Source: an uncultured bacterium (GTDB lineage: Bacteria > Cyanobacteriota > Vampirovibrionia > Gastranaerophilales > Gastranaerophilaceae). From it: a stretch of DNA of 11,591 nucleotides. Below, in pieces: positions 1 to 7,157 of this stretch. Below the pieces are notes generated by a model. The model was not told where the DNA came from. It searched no databases and saw nothing but the letters and a program-made list of their open reading frames with translations. The position numbers and the translations under genes are program-made. Position 1 is the first letter of the stretch; each line of letters starts with the position of its first letter. Location of the stretch: NCBI GenBank assembly GCA_900555175.1, contig USJT01000010.1:1-11591 (forward strand), read 5' to 3'.

Positions 1-356
1 ACAAGTGCTGAAGCTGTTTGATGAACACAAATATGTGTTTCAATACCAAAAATTACAATCTGTTTTTTCCCATAAGATTTAATTTTTTCGAGCATACCAT
101 CTTCCAGCAACGCATTGAAATAAGTTTTTTCAACGACTTCACTTCCTTCAGGCAAAACATCCATCAATCTTTGAACAGTATGTCCAAGGCCTTTCGGATA
201 CTGTTCTGTCAATATAACAGGGATATTTAAAGCTTTTGCAGCACTTGCGACTTTTACGGAATTTTCAACAATAACGTCCTTATTTAAGGCTGCTACTAAT
301 CTATCTTGAATATCAATAATTAATACCAAACTATTTTCGGCAGATAATGTATTCAT
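1..356 (-). CDS. Isochorismatase-family cysteine hydrolase (C-terminus cut by window edge)
   Basis: The first 118 residues of a small cytoplasmic hydrolase of the isochorismatase/nicotinamidase superfamily; the gene runs off the left edge. The family's Asp-Lys-Cys triad is visible: D15 in LIIDIQDRL, K77 in VVEKTYFNAL and C110 in GIETHICVHQ. The G-I-E-T-H segment before the cysteine carries the usual non-proline cis-peptide region. The start is ATG at 356, preceded by AAGGAGA at 361-367. It lies 16 bases after the stop of the degenerate receiver gene and is therefore probably the fifth gene of that operon. The GIETHICV form is typical of the YcaC/ISOC1-like branch rather than of true nicotinamidases, whose metal-binding residues are not evident here. 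The substrate cannot be told. Family assignment is confident from the triad; function is open. Confidence 0.9.
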   Translation of the reverse strand, partial: MNTLSAENSLVLIIDIQDRLVAALNKDVIVENSVKVASAAKALNIPVILTEQYPKGLGHTVQRLMDVLPEGSEVVEKTYFNALLEDGMLEKIKSYGKKQIVIFGIETHICVHQTASAL

Positions 357-372
357 AATGTCTCCTTTTTCA

Positions 373-1608
373 TTAAACTGATGTATATTTAAAATCTTTT
401 ATAAAATCTTCCACAATTGAAATTAATTTTTTCTGATTAATTTTTGTTAGCGGAAGCTGAATTTCACTATTTTCAGGGCTATCCAAACCTTCATGAGTTA
501 TATAAATAATAATTTTTGCAAATCCAGGATAAACAATCTTTAAAGTACTGTCTTGTTTATTATTTTTCAAATGGAATACGCACTGTTCACCGTCTGTATA
601 TTTTTCAATCTCAGTATTAAAAAGTTTTTCTTCCCATGCTTTTTGCAGTCTGTAAAAAACAGGTGTAATAACTTTTTCCATTTTTTTATTAAAAATTTGT
701 CTGAAAATTTTATAATTTTTAGGCTTGTCATCCGCATCTTCAAGCCACTCGTCTAAAGTATCACTTTCAGGTTCTTCTGCAATAACATATTGAGCATTTG
801 TTGCAACTGCATCTGCCTGAGCTCTCAATGCATCTCTTTCCATTTCATCAAAGTTTTTATGAGCAATCATAGAAATTCCGGCACAAATTTCAAAATTTCC
901 GCCATAATTATCAATAATTTTATTAATAACAACAACTGCACCATTAATATCTGTATTTGGTAGAAAAACATAAAATTTAGCCCCTCTTCCAAGAGTTAGA
1001 ATATCGTCAACTCTAACAGATGCCAATAAAGCCTCAGCCATTTTATCAACAGAAAATTGATTTTTAGATGAATCTGACGGAGCTATAACCATGAAAACAC
1101 CGTCAGTAATTAAGTTATCATCAATTACATTTTCTATAACCTGCTTTGCGTAATTATAATTGTATAAACCTGTATATGAATCTATTACATTCAACTGCTC
1201 TAACAATTTTAAATTTCTGTACAATTTCAATTTGTTAGAATTATGTTTTATATTATCAACAGTTCTCACAACAAGCTCAAAAGATTCGGCATTAGAAAGC
1301 ACAAAATCATCAATTCCCGCATCATAAGCTGCAAGAATAAAATCAGACTCACAAGAATTTGCCAATAATATAATACATAAATTCTTATTTTTTCTCAATT
1401 CTTTGATTAATTCAACAGACTTGCTACGAACAGAATTTTCATGAACAAATACGACATCCGCCCCGCAAAGCTCTAAATTTTGTACCGCATTGTCATAAGA
1501 AGATATCAAAATTGAATCATCATGCCTTAAAAAAATCAATTTTTTCTCAAGCAATTTTGCAAATTCTTCATCATCAGAAATTAAAAGTATAGTATTTTTT
1601 TCGGTCAT
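373..1608 (-). CDS. Degenerate receiver plus GGDEF-like protein (pseudo-signalling protein)
   Basis: 411 residues in three parts. Residues about 5-120 fold like a response-regulator receiver: the acidic pair D12-D13 is present, but the phosphoacceptor position after DVVFV is H56, and the conserved lysine after GIDDFVL is S105. Residues about 140-278 resemble a GGDEF domain: DSYTGLYN at 143-150 matches the family's D-x-T-G-L-x-N, but the signature reads RGAKF at 208-212, so the metal and GTP residues are missing. The last 130 residues (about 280-411) match nothing I recognise; they begin with an acidic stretch and then look mixed alpha/beta. There is no signal peptide or membrane segment. It is neither a normal phosphorylated regulator nor an active diguanylate cyclase; a scaffold or sensor role is inference. 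Its start lies 3 bases after the ftsX stop, so it is translated from the same mRNA, with only a weak GCAGGT as ribosome binding site. Confidence 0.8.
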   Translation of the reverse strand: MTEKNTILLISDDEEFAKLLEKKLIFLRHDDSILISSYDNAVQNLELCGADVVFVHENSVRSKSVELIKELRKNKNLCIILLANSCESDFILAAYDAGIDDFVLSNAESFELVVRTVDNIKHNSNKLKLYRNLKLLEQLNVIDSYTGLYNYNYAKQVIENVIDDNLITDGVFMVIAPSDSSKNQFSVDKMAEALLASVRVDDILTLGRGAKFYVFLPNTDINGAVVVINKIIDNYGGNFEICAGISMIAHKNFDEMERDALRAQADAVATNAQYVIAEEPESDTLDEWLEDADDKPKNYKIFRQIFNKKMEKVITPVFYRLQKAWEEKLFNTEIEKYTDGEQCVFHLKNNKQDSTLKIVYPGFAKIIIYITHEGLDSPENSEIQLPLTKINQKKLISIVEDFIKDFKYTSV

Positions 1609-1611
1609 TAA

Positions 1612-2526
1612 TTATACCTGCAAATGTTTTTTGATACACAGGAAGCTACCACCTGCACCGAATAATATAGCCATTGCAAACATAACAGCTATAACAAAAT
1701 TTTGCGCATATAAAGGAGTCGGCACCATAAAGAATTGATGCATATGACTTAAGCCGTTTTGAACAAAATTCAACGGTAAAAGTGCAATAACAGCGCCGGA
1801 AAATCCATAAAATGCACCCTGCATAATCAATGGAAATCTTATATACCAATTAGAAACACCCATCAGTCGCATAATTTCAATTTCATCTTTTCTCGATTGA
1901 ATAACAAGCTGAATAGTATTATTTATAATTGTAATTGTTAAAATACCCATTATAATAACTACAAATACAGTTATCGTATTTACAATTTTGTTTAACGCTT
2001 CGATTTTCTTAGCCAAATCCTGAGCATAACTAACATCTTCAACAGACTTTAACTGTTTAACATTACTGAAGACACCTTCAATATTCTCAGGCTTGTCAAC
2101 CTTAACATGCAAAGTATCCGGAAGCGGATTTTGAATATCAGGCAAATCCATTTCACGTTTTAAATTAGCCCATGAAGCAGCTTTTGGGATAATCGTAACA
2201 CTTTCAACATGTTCAAAATCTTTTATTCTTGATTTTGCGACATTAGCATCAGCATTATCTTTTAAATAAACAGAAATTTCTAACACATTGCCAAGTTCAT
2301 GAGCAAATGCTGAAATTGACAAAGCTGATCTGAAAAATGATCCGAATATCGTCAAAATTGCCGCCATTGTAGTTATAATGACTAAATTTACAATACCTGT
2401 TCTATGAATATCATGTATTGTTTCAATTGTTAAACGATATAATATTCTAAGTTCGCATAACCAATCTTTTGGTATATGTTTTTTTACTTTTTTCTTAATT
2501 TCTGCTTTTGATGCTGTATTATTCAT
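1612..2526 (-). CDS. ftsX: Cell division ABC complex permease FtsX
   Basis: 304 residues, close to the family's usual length of about 300. FtsX is the membrane subunit of FtsEX, which couples ATP hydrolysis in the cytoplasm to activation of peptidoglycan hydrolases at the septum. The layout is classical: a basic cytoplasmic N-terminus (1-43), TM1 at about 44-66, an extracytoplasmic domain at about 75-182, then TM2 about 183-207, TM3 about 232-252 and TM4 about 277-297. Family motifs are QNPLPDTLHVKV (132-143) in the extracytoplasmic domain and QSRKDEIEIMRLMGVS (210-225) in the loop after TM2. The ATG overlaps the end of ftsE by 8 bases, indicating translational coupling, and only a weak CAGGT precedes it. 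Identity is supported both by sequence and by the adjacent ftsE. Confidence 0.95.
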   Translation of the reverse strand: MNNTASKAEIKKKVKKHIPKDWLCELRILYRLTIETIHDIHRTGIVNLVIITTMAAILTIFGSFFRSALSISAFAHELGNVLEISVYLKDNADANVAKSRIKDFEHVESVTIIPKAASWANLKREMDLPDIQNPLPDTLHVKVDKPENIEGVFSNVKQLKSVEDVSYAQDLAKKIEALNKIVNTITVFVVIIMGILTITIINNTIQLVIQSRKDEIEIMRLMGVSNWYIRFPLIMQGAFYGFSGAVIALLPLNFVQNGLSHMHQFFMVPTPLYAQNFVIAVMFAMAILFGAGGSFLCIKKHLQV

Positions 2527-3196
2527 ACGTACCTGCTTGTATATCCCTTACTATTTCACCGTTATCAAGTGTTATTACTCTTTTTCTAAAATAATCAACC
2601 ATGGCATTATCGTGTGTAGACACAATAACAGTAATTCCACGCTGATTAATTTGATCCAAAATTTGCATAATTTCCATTGAATTTTTCGGATCCAAATTTC
2701 CGGTAGGTTCATCTGCAATTAAAAGCGGTGGTCCGTTTACGATTGCACGGGCAATTCCTACTCTTTGCTGTTCACCACCCGATAATTCAGCCGGTATAGC
2801 ATTCATTTTATCATATAAACCTACAATTTTTAATGCTCCGGAAACCCTTGCATTAATTTCTTTTGAGCTTATACCTAATGTTCTGATAACATAAGCTACA
2901 TTATCGTAAACACTTTGATTTTGAAGTAATTTATAATCCTGAAAAACAATTCCCATGCATCTTCTCAAATTTGGAACTTTATCATTTGATAGATTTGCAA
3001 TATTAATTCCACCAATAGTAACAGTTCCGCTTGTAGGACGTTCTTCATTATATAATAGCTTCATCAAAGTAGATTTGCCGGCACCTGATGCGCCAACAAT
3101 AAAAACAAATTCTCCTGATAAAATATCCAGATTAATATTTTTCAAGGCATAATTATCATTTTTATATTTTTTTGTAACCGATCTAAATTGAATCAT
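2519..3196 (-). CDS. ftsE: Cell division ABC complex ATPase FtsE
   Basis: 225 residues, the usual FtsE length. It is the cytoplasmic ATPase partner of FtsX. All ABC motifs are intact: Walker A GASGAGKST (35-43), Q-loop Q86 in VFQDYKLL, signature LSGGEQQR (138-145), Walker B LLIADEP (158-164) with catalytic E163, D-loop residue D169 and switch H195. The sequence GNLDP after Walker B and the close ftsX neighbour favour FtsE over the related LolD/MacB group. AAGGAAAAATT precedes the ATG at 3196. The gene starts 9 bases after the transketolase stop and overlaps ftsX by 8 bases, so it sits second in the operon. No missing residue was seen, and it should be active. Confidence 0.96.
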   Translation of the reverse strand: MIQFRSVTKKYKNDNYALKNINLDILSGEFVFIVGASGAGKSTLMKLLYNEERPTSGTVTIGGINIANLSNDKVPNLRRCMGIVFQDYKLLQNQSVYDNVAYVIRTLGISSKEINARVSGALKIVGLYDKMNAIPAELSGGEQQRVGIARAIVNGPPLLIADEPTGNLDPKNSMEIMQILDQINQRGITVIVSTHDNAMVDYFRKRVITLDNGEIVRDIQAGTYE

Positions 3197-3205
3197 AATT
3201 TTTCC

Positions 3206-4171
3206 TTATTTATTTTCTAAGCGAAAATCATCAATATATTGTTTTATTGAAGATGTTAATTTATCAGCACTTAACCCGTAATAATCTAAGAGTAACTCAG
3301 ATGTTCCGCTTTGTCCAAACACATCATTTACGCCAATACGATGAACAGGAACAGGGAAATGCTCTGATATAACTTCACAAACAGCACTTCCTAAACCGCC
3401 GATAATTGAATGATTTTCAACAGTAATTACATGTTTCGTTTTCTTCGCACATTCAATAATCGTTTTTTCATCAAAAGGTTTAACAACAGGAGCATGGACA
3501 ATTTGAATAGAATAACCTTGTTTTTTTAGGTTTTCACAAGCTTCAATAACTTCAGCAAGCATTTCACCGTTTGTAACAACAGTAGCATCATGCCCATCTT
3601 CAATCACTCTTGCTTTATTAAAATCAAATTGATAATTTTCATCAAATATATTGCAAACATTTGATCTTGGAATTCTAATATACATAGGTCCGAAATGTTC
3701 TGCAGCATATTTAAGAACTTGTTCACATTCAATGCAATCAGCAGGGACAAAAACTGACATATTAGGCAAACCGCGCATCAAAGAAACATCTTCCAAAGCT
3801 TCATGAGTAGCGCCGTCTTCCCCAACACTAACCCCGCCATGCGTACCTACAATTTTTACATTAAAATTAGGATAGCAAATAGAATTTCTTATTTGATCAT
3901 AAGCACGACCTGTAACGAAAACAGCGAAGCTTGCAGCAAACGGAACCTTTCCAACAGACGCCAAACCTGCTGCAGTTGCTAACATATCTTGTTCTGCTAT
4001 ACCTGTATCAAAGAACCTTTCAGGAAACTCTTTTGCAAAAATTTGAGTTTGAGTAGAGCATGCTAAATCTGCATCTAAAACTACAATATTAGGATTTTCT
4101 TTACCTAAATTTGCAAGAGTTTGACCAAAAACAGATCTGATAGATTTTTTATTTTTCTTATCAATAATCAT
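3206..4171 (-). CDS. Transketolase, C-terminal half (split subunit)
   Basis: 321 residues carrying the pyrimidine-binding domain (about 10-170) and the transketolase C-terminal domain (about 195-310), as in two-gene transketolases. Visible motifs are the cofactor-activating glutamate E60 in DTGIAEQDM, SFAVFVTGRAYDQ (81-93) and GTHGGVSVGEDGATHE (109-124). Transketolase moves two-carbon units between sugar phosphates in the pentose phosphate pathway and needs an N-terminal half that binds the thiamine diphosphate phosphates. That half is not here: upstream is a divergent gene and downstream is ftsE. The frame extends to ATG 4237, but a TGCTATAAT extended -10 at 4206-4214 overlaps the upstream codons, and the family start fits ATG 4171 with a weak GGGATT before it, so I chose 4171. 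A DXS-like or other thiamine enzyme subunit is a less likely alternative. Confidence 0.88.
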   Translation of the reverse strand: MIIDKKNKKSIRSVFGQTLANLGKENPNIVVLDADLACSTQTQIFAKEFPERFFDTGIAEQDMLATAAGLASVGKVPFAASFAVFVTGRAYDQIRNSICYPNFNVKIVGTHGGVSVGEDGATHEALEDVSLMRGLPNMSVFVPADCIECEQVLKYAAEHFGPMYIRIPRSNVCNIFDENYQFDFNKARVIEDGHDATVVTNGEMLAEVIEACENLKKQGYSIQIVHAPVVKPFDEKTIIECAKKTKHVITVENHSIIGGLGSAVCEVISEHFPVPVHRIGVNDVFGQSGTSELLLDYYGLSADKLTSSIKQYIDDFRLENK

Positions 4172-4205
4172 AACAATACAATCCCGCACATCTTTGTACA
4201 GCAAC

Positions 4206-4214
4206 ATTATAGCA
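4206..4214 (-). promoter_or_regulatory. Extended -10 promoter of the transketolase-ftsEX operon
   Basis: On the minus strand the sequence reads TGCTATAAT, a perfect extended -10. No good -35 lies 16-18 bases upstream, which is normal for extended -10 promoters. Transcription would begin near 4199, giving an untranslated leader of about 28 bases before ATG 4171. The element lies inside the longest open frame, which argues against the more upstream start codons. Confidence 0.55.
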
Positions 4215-4365
4215 CAAACAAAAATTAAATAAAACATCGTAAGATTTTAAGGTCATTGTTAAGATTTATTAAAAATTTTCTAAATTTTAGCAATTTTATA
4301 TCTTGAGGGATATTTAAACAGTAGAATAAAAATATAGAAATATTTTATTGAAAGGAAGAAATTAA

Positions 4366-5556
4366 ATGATTCAAGCTCCAAATTTAGTAAATCCTTACAT
4401 GCAGCCCCAAATGATGCAGCCTTATATGCCGCAACCAGCTCAACCGGCTGTTCCTGCTCCTAATTACAATGCAGTAAAGATTGACGTACACAATCCATCT
4501 GTTAGTGCTCCAGGTATGGCACCAACAATGCCTTATTATTCATACCCGCAAGCACAATTATATGATTATCCAAAGGCACAAACTCAACCATATTACATGC
4601 CTTTACAACAACCAGTTTATCCGCAGGTACAAGCACCAGTTGCACAAACTGTTCCACCGGCTCCTCAAGCAGTAGCTCCTGCAGCAGTACAAGCAACAGC
4701 TCCACAACCTGTAATCCAACAACAAAATATTAATACACCCTCTCCTGTTGTAACTCAACCACAAGTTCAACCTCAACAGGCAGAACAAAAAACGGCAGAA
4801 GCTCCAAAAGTTGAAATTGAGCAACCTGTTCCAATGACACCTCAAGTTGACTTAAACGGATTTTTAGCAAAACTATCAAATCCTGACTACGAAGTTCAAG
4901 CTAACGCAATGGAAGAAATTGCAAATATGGTAAAAGATGACCCTCAAAAAGCAACAGAACTTCTTGATGAAAAAGTAGTTAACGCATTAAATACAATTAT
5001 TAATGCAGATTCAAGCAAACTTGCAGGTCCGACTGCAGAACAAATTGCAGCAAGACAAAAATTGATGAAAGGTGAACAAATTTCAGATGCTGAGAAACAA
5101 TTGGCAACAACAATCACACCAATGGAACAAGCAGAAAGAAATAAAAGCTATGCAATGTTCACATCTTCAATAATGCAAAAATTATACGGTGATGAAGTTA
5201 ACAAATTAACAGGTTCAACAGTACCTCTTACTGAATTACCTGGAGCCGTAACAATTGTTGAACAGTTGAAAAACAACCCGAACCCAATGATTAGAACATC
5301 AGCAATTGAAGCTTTAAGTTACATTCAACAACCGGCATACAAACAAGACCTGACAACATTATTCACAATAGCTAAGAACGATCAGGATAAAAATGTTCAG
5401 GAAGCAGCAACAGCAGCACTTGCAAAATTAGACCAATTACCTGCTGAACAACCTGCTCAACAAACAGCTCAAGCAGCAAAAGCTCCTGAAGCTGAAAAAC
5501 AACAACCAGCTCAAGAAGCAAAAATAAATCCTGAACAACCAAAACAAGCAGCTTAA
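4366..5556 (+). CDS. Pro/Gln-rich low-complexity protein with HEAT-like helical core
   Basis: 396 residues; I do not recognise a named family. Residues 1-160 are nearly uncharged and rich in Pro, Gln, Tyr, Ala and Met, with repeated MQP, QPQ and QAP units, and should be disordered. The core (about 162-357) is helical. It opens with a HEAT-like pair, NPDYEVQANAMEEIANMV at 172-189, and closes with two more: NPNPMIRTSAIEALSYI (304-320) and KNDQDKNVQEAATAALAKL (337-355). Residues 358-396 form a Gln/Pro/Ala-rich tail. No signal peptide or membrane segment is present, so it should be cytoplasmic. HEAT solenoids usually bind other proteins, so a scaffold role is inference. AAAGGA at 4351-4356 supports the ATG. 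It appears monocistronic, divergent from the transketolase operon and ended by a strong hairpin. Confidence 0.8.
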   Translation: MIQAPNLVNPYMQPQMMQPYMPQPAQPAVPAPNYNAVKIDVHNPSVSAPGMAPTMPYYSYPQAQLYDYPKAQTQPYYMPLQQPVYPQVQAPVAQTVPPAPQAVAPAAVQATAPQPVIQQQNINTPSPVVTQPQVQPQQAEQKTAEAPKVEIEQPVPMTPQVDLNGFLAKLSNPDYEVQANAMEEIANMVKDDPQKATELLDEKVVNALNTIINADSSKLAGPTAEQIAARQKLMKGEQISDAEKQLATTITPMEQAERNKSYAMFTSSIMQKLYGDEVNKLTGSTVPLTELPGAVTIVEQLKNNPNPMIRTSAIEALSYIQQPAYKQDLTTLFTIAKNDQDKNVQEAATAALAKLDQLPAEQPAQQTAQAAKAPEAEKQQPAQEAKINPEQPKQAA

Positions 5557-5584
5557 TCAAAATAATTTCTTTCTTCATATAATA

Positions 5585-5617
5585 AAAAATCCCTTGAAAT
5601 TAATTCAAGGGATTTTT
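5585..5617. terminator. Bidirectional intrinsic terminator between convergent genes
   Basis: A perfect 14-base inverted repeat (arms 5585-5598 and 5604-5617, core TCCCTTGAA/TTCAAGGGA) with a 5-base loop. T-rich sequence flanks it on the right and A-rich sequence on the left, so it can end transcription both of the HEAT-like gene (plus) and of the acyltransferase pair (minus). Confidence 0.85.
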
Positions 5618-5675
5618 ATTTATTGTTGCAAATTTAATATATATCTTAATACACATATATAATAATCATTTAAGA

Positions 5676-6377
5676 CTATACATTTTGTTTTTCTTTATAT
5701 GATTCAGGAATTGGTGCATTATTTATATAATCAGCATGTTCTGAAATCTGTTTACACCATTCATATATAATTTCTTCTTCACTCAACTTATAAGAAATAG
5801 GTTTTCCTACATGCAAGTGAACTTCGCGTCTTGTAAACGGTTTCAACTTCGGATATCCGGTAAAACCGCCAATTGCAACAGGTACAATATCAGCTTTTGC
5901 ATTTTTAGCAATTACAACAAAGCCTTTTTTCAAATCGCCGAGTTCTGAGCCATAAGGTCTAATTCCGCCTTGAGGGAAAACACCCAAAGACCAACTTGTT
6001 GATAAAATATCTTTTACTGTTTTAAAAGTTGCAATTTCTGGTTTTGATCTGTCAACTGCAAATGCGCCAAGACGTTTTACTAACCATTCAAACTTATCAC
6101 CTTTTTGGAACAATTCTTTTTTAGCCATATAAGCAATTGGCCTAACACATGCCATTGTAACCATTGGCGGATCAAAATGAGAAACATGGTTTGCAGTATA
6201 AATAAATTTACCGCTTTTTGCTTTAGTCGGCAAATTTTCTCGACCTGTTATTGTGTAATTATAAAATATTTTCATAAACGGAATTACGACAACATACAAA
6301 AATGACATATAAAACATTGTTCTAAATATGTTGTATTCAGATGGGTATCTTCGGTTATAATTTCGTTCTTTTTTCAT
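5676..6377 (-). CDS. PlsC-like 1-acyl-glycerol-3-phosphate acyltransferase (paralogue 2)
   Basis: 233 residues of the glycerophospholipid acyltransferase superfamily, which transfers fatty acyl groups to lysophosphatidate at the inner face of the membrane. The catalytic NHxxxxD box is N63-H64 to D69 (NHVSHFD). Block II is GAFAVDR (104-110) and block III is FPQGGIR (134-140), where most relatives have FPEGTR. A hydrophobic stretch at about 20-40 probably anchors it. It follows its paralogue by 14 bases, with AGGAG at the upstream stop codon serving as ribosome binding site. The shared N-terminal pattern N-Y-x-R-R, E-Y-N-I, R-T in both proteins points to a tandem duplication. Family membership is firm; the exact acceptor (lysophosphatidate or another lipid) is not shown by the sequence. 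Confidence 0.9.
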   Translation of the reverse strand: MKKERNYNRRYPSEYNIFRTMFYMSFLYVVVIPFMKIFYNYTITGRENLPTKAKSGKFIYTANHVSHFDPPMVTMACVRPIAYMAKKELFQKGDKFEWLVKRLGAFAVDRSKPEIATFKTVKDILSTSWSLGVFPQGGIRPYGSELGDLKKGFVVIAKNAKADIVPVAIGGFTGYPKLKPFTRREVHLHVGKPISYKLSEEEIIYEWCKQISEHADYINNAPIPESYKEKQNV

Positions 6378-6391
6378 AGCTTACTTAACTC

Positions 6392-7057
6392 CTAAACACT
6401 TTCTTTATGAGGTTCATATTTAAACCCTGTTAACTCTTGTATATCTTCTATCCATTTATTAAAAACAACATTTGGATCTTTGTCATAAGGAATAGGCTTT
6501 CCTATTTTTACAATTACCTTTCCAGAGAAAGGCAAATGTTTCGCTTCTTGAGTTCCAACAATTCCGATTGGGAGAACAGAACATTTTGTAATTTTTGCAA
6601 GTTTTGCAAATCCTTCGGTTACACCAGTAATAGTTCCCGGAACTCCTCTTGTACCTTGGGGGAATATTCCAAAAACCCAATTACTTTTTTTAATTTCCAT
6701 AACAGTTTTTATAGTAGAAGGTCCAAGACTTTCTCTATTTACTGCAAAAGTTCCGAGCCAATCAATCCACCATCTTATAAACGGAATATCAAACAATTCC
6801 TTTTTTGCCATAAAAGCAACTCTTCTCGGCAAAATTGCTGCAATCATGGGCGGATCAAGAGTTGACAAATGATTTGGACAAACTATATATGCATTATCTT
6901 TCGGAACATTTTCCAAACCTTCAACTTCCAGCCTGTAAACAAGCTTTAATCGAATCATATAAAATATTTTACATATTATAAACTGAAACAATGTTCTCCA
7001 TATATTGTACTCATCTGCTGTACGTCTTGTATAATTTTTGTCTTTGTCCCAGAACAT
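6392..7057 (-). CDS. PlsC-like 1-acyl-glycerol-3-phosphate acyltransferase (paralogue 1)
   Basis: 221 residues, first gene of a two-gene acyltransferase operon. The catalytic box is N62-H63 to D68 (NHLSTLD), block II is GTFAVNR (102-108) and block III is FPQGTR (132-137). It thus keeps a threonine-arginine form of block III that its neighbour has changed, but has the same glutamate-to-glutamine change. A hydrophobic stretch at about 22-40 is the likely membrane anchor. The ATG at 7057 has AAGGAGA at 7063-7069, and a well-formed promoter lies just upstream. It should make phosphatidate or a related lipid. Two copies side by side suggest different acyl or head-group preference, which is inference. 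Confidence 0.92.
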   Translation of the reverse strand: MFWDKDKNYTRRTADEYNIWRTLFQFIICKIFYMIRLKLVYRLEVEGLENVPKDNAYIVCPNHLSTLDPPMIAAILPRRVAFMAKKELFDIPFIRWWIDWLGTFAVNRESLGPSTIKTVMEIKKSNWVFGIFPQGTRGVPGTITGVTEGFAKLAKITKCSVLPIGIVGTQEAKHLPFSGKVIVKIGKPIPYDKDPNVVFNKWIEDIQELTGFKYEPHKESV

Positions 7058-7086
7058 TTTTTTCTCCTTAAAAACAATATAATATA

Positions 7087-7115
7087 ATTATATATTCAAA
7101 TATTGCACATTACAA
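7087..7115 (-). promoter_or_regulatory. Promoter of the acyltransferase pair
   Basis: On the minus strand TTGTAA (7110-7115) and TATAAT (7087-7092) are separated by 17 bases. Transcription would start near 7080, about 23 bases before ATG 7057, leaving room for the AAGGAGA site. Confidence 0.6.
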
Positions 7116-7134
7116 GTTTTTCATATATTATAAT
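7103..7134 (+). promoter_or_regulatory. Promoter of the phosphohexomutase gene
   Basis: TTGCAC (7103-7108) is followed 17 bases on by TATTAT (7126-7131), with a perfect TATAAT overlapping at 7129-7134 (20-base spacing). AAGGAG at 7146-7151 then precedes ATG 7158. Its -35 overlaps the -35/spacer of the opposing acyltransferase promoter, so the two may compete. Confidence 0.5.
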
Positions 7135-7157
7135 AACCAAGATTTAAGGAGAGAAGT

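Noticed and set aside
1609..1618. TATAAT-like sequence just before the start of the degenerate receiver gene
   Set aside because: It arises from the ftsX stop codon and the 3-base gap. No -35 or extended -10 accompanies it, and the gene is well placed to be read from the operon.
4303..4338. Possible plus-strand promoter of the HEAT-like gene (TTGAGG with TAGAAT or TATAGA)
   Set aside because: The spacings are 13 and 24 bases, neither acceptable, and the region is so AT-rich that chance matches are expected. A promoter must lie in 4238-4350 but I cannot place it.
4238..4365. Riboswitch or small RNA in the divergent gap
   Set aside because: The sequence is simple AT-rich DNA with no stable hairpin or conserved aptamer core that I can see.
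4502..4845. Open frames on the minus strand and in another plus frame within the Pro/Gln-rich gene
   Set aside because: They are Leu/Val- or Cys/Arg/Leu-rich shadows of a repetitive CAA/CCA-rich coding strand, without ribosome binding sites.
6437..6865. 142-residue plus-strand open frame opposite the first acyltransferase gene
   Set aside because: It lies wholly antisense to a gene with intact catalytic motifs, and its Asn/Ser/Cys/Phe-rich composition is that of a shadow frame.
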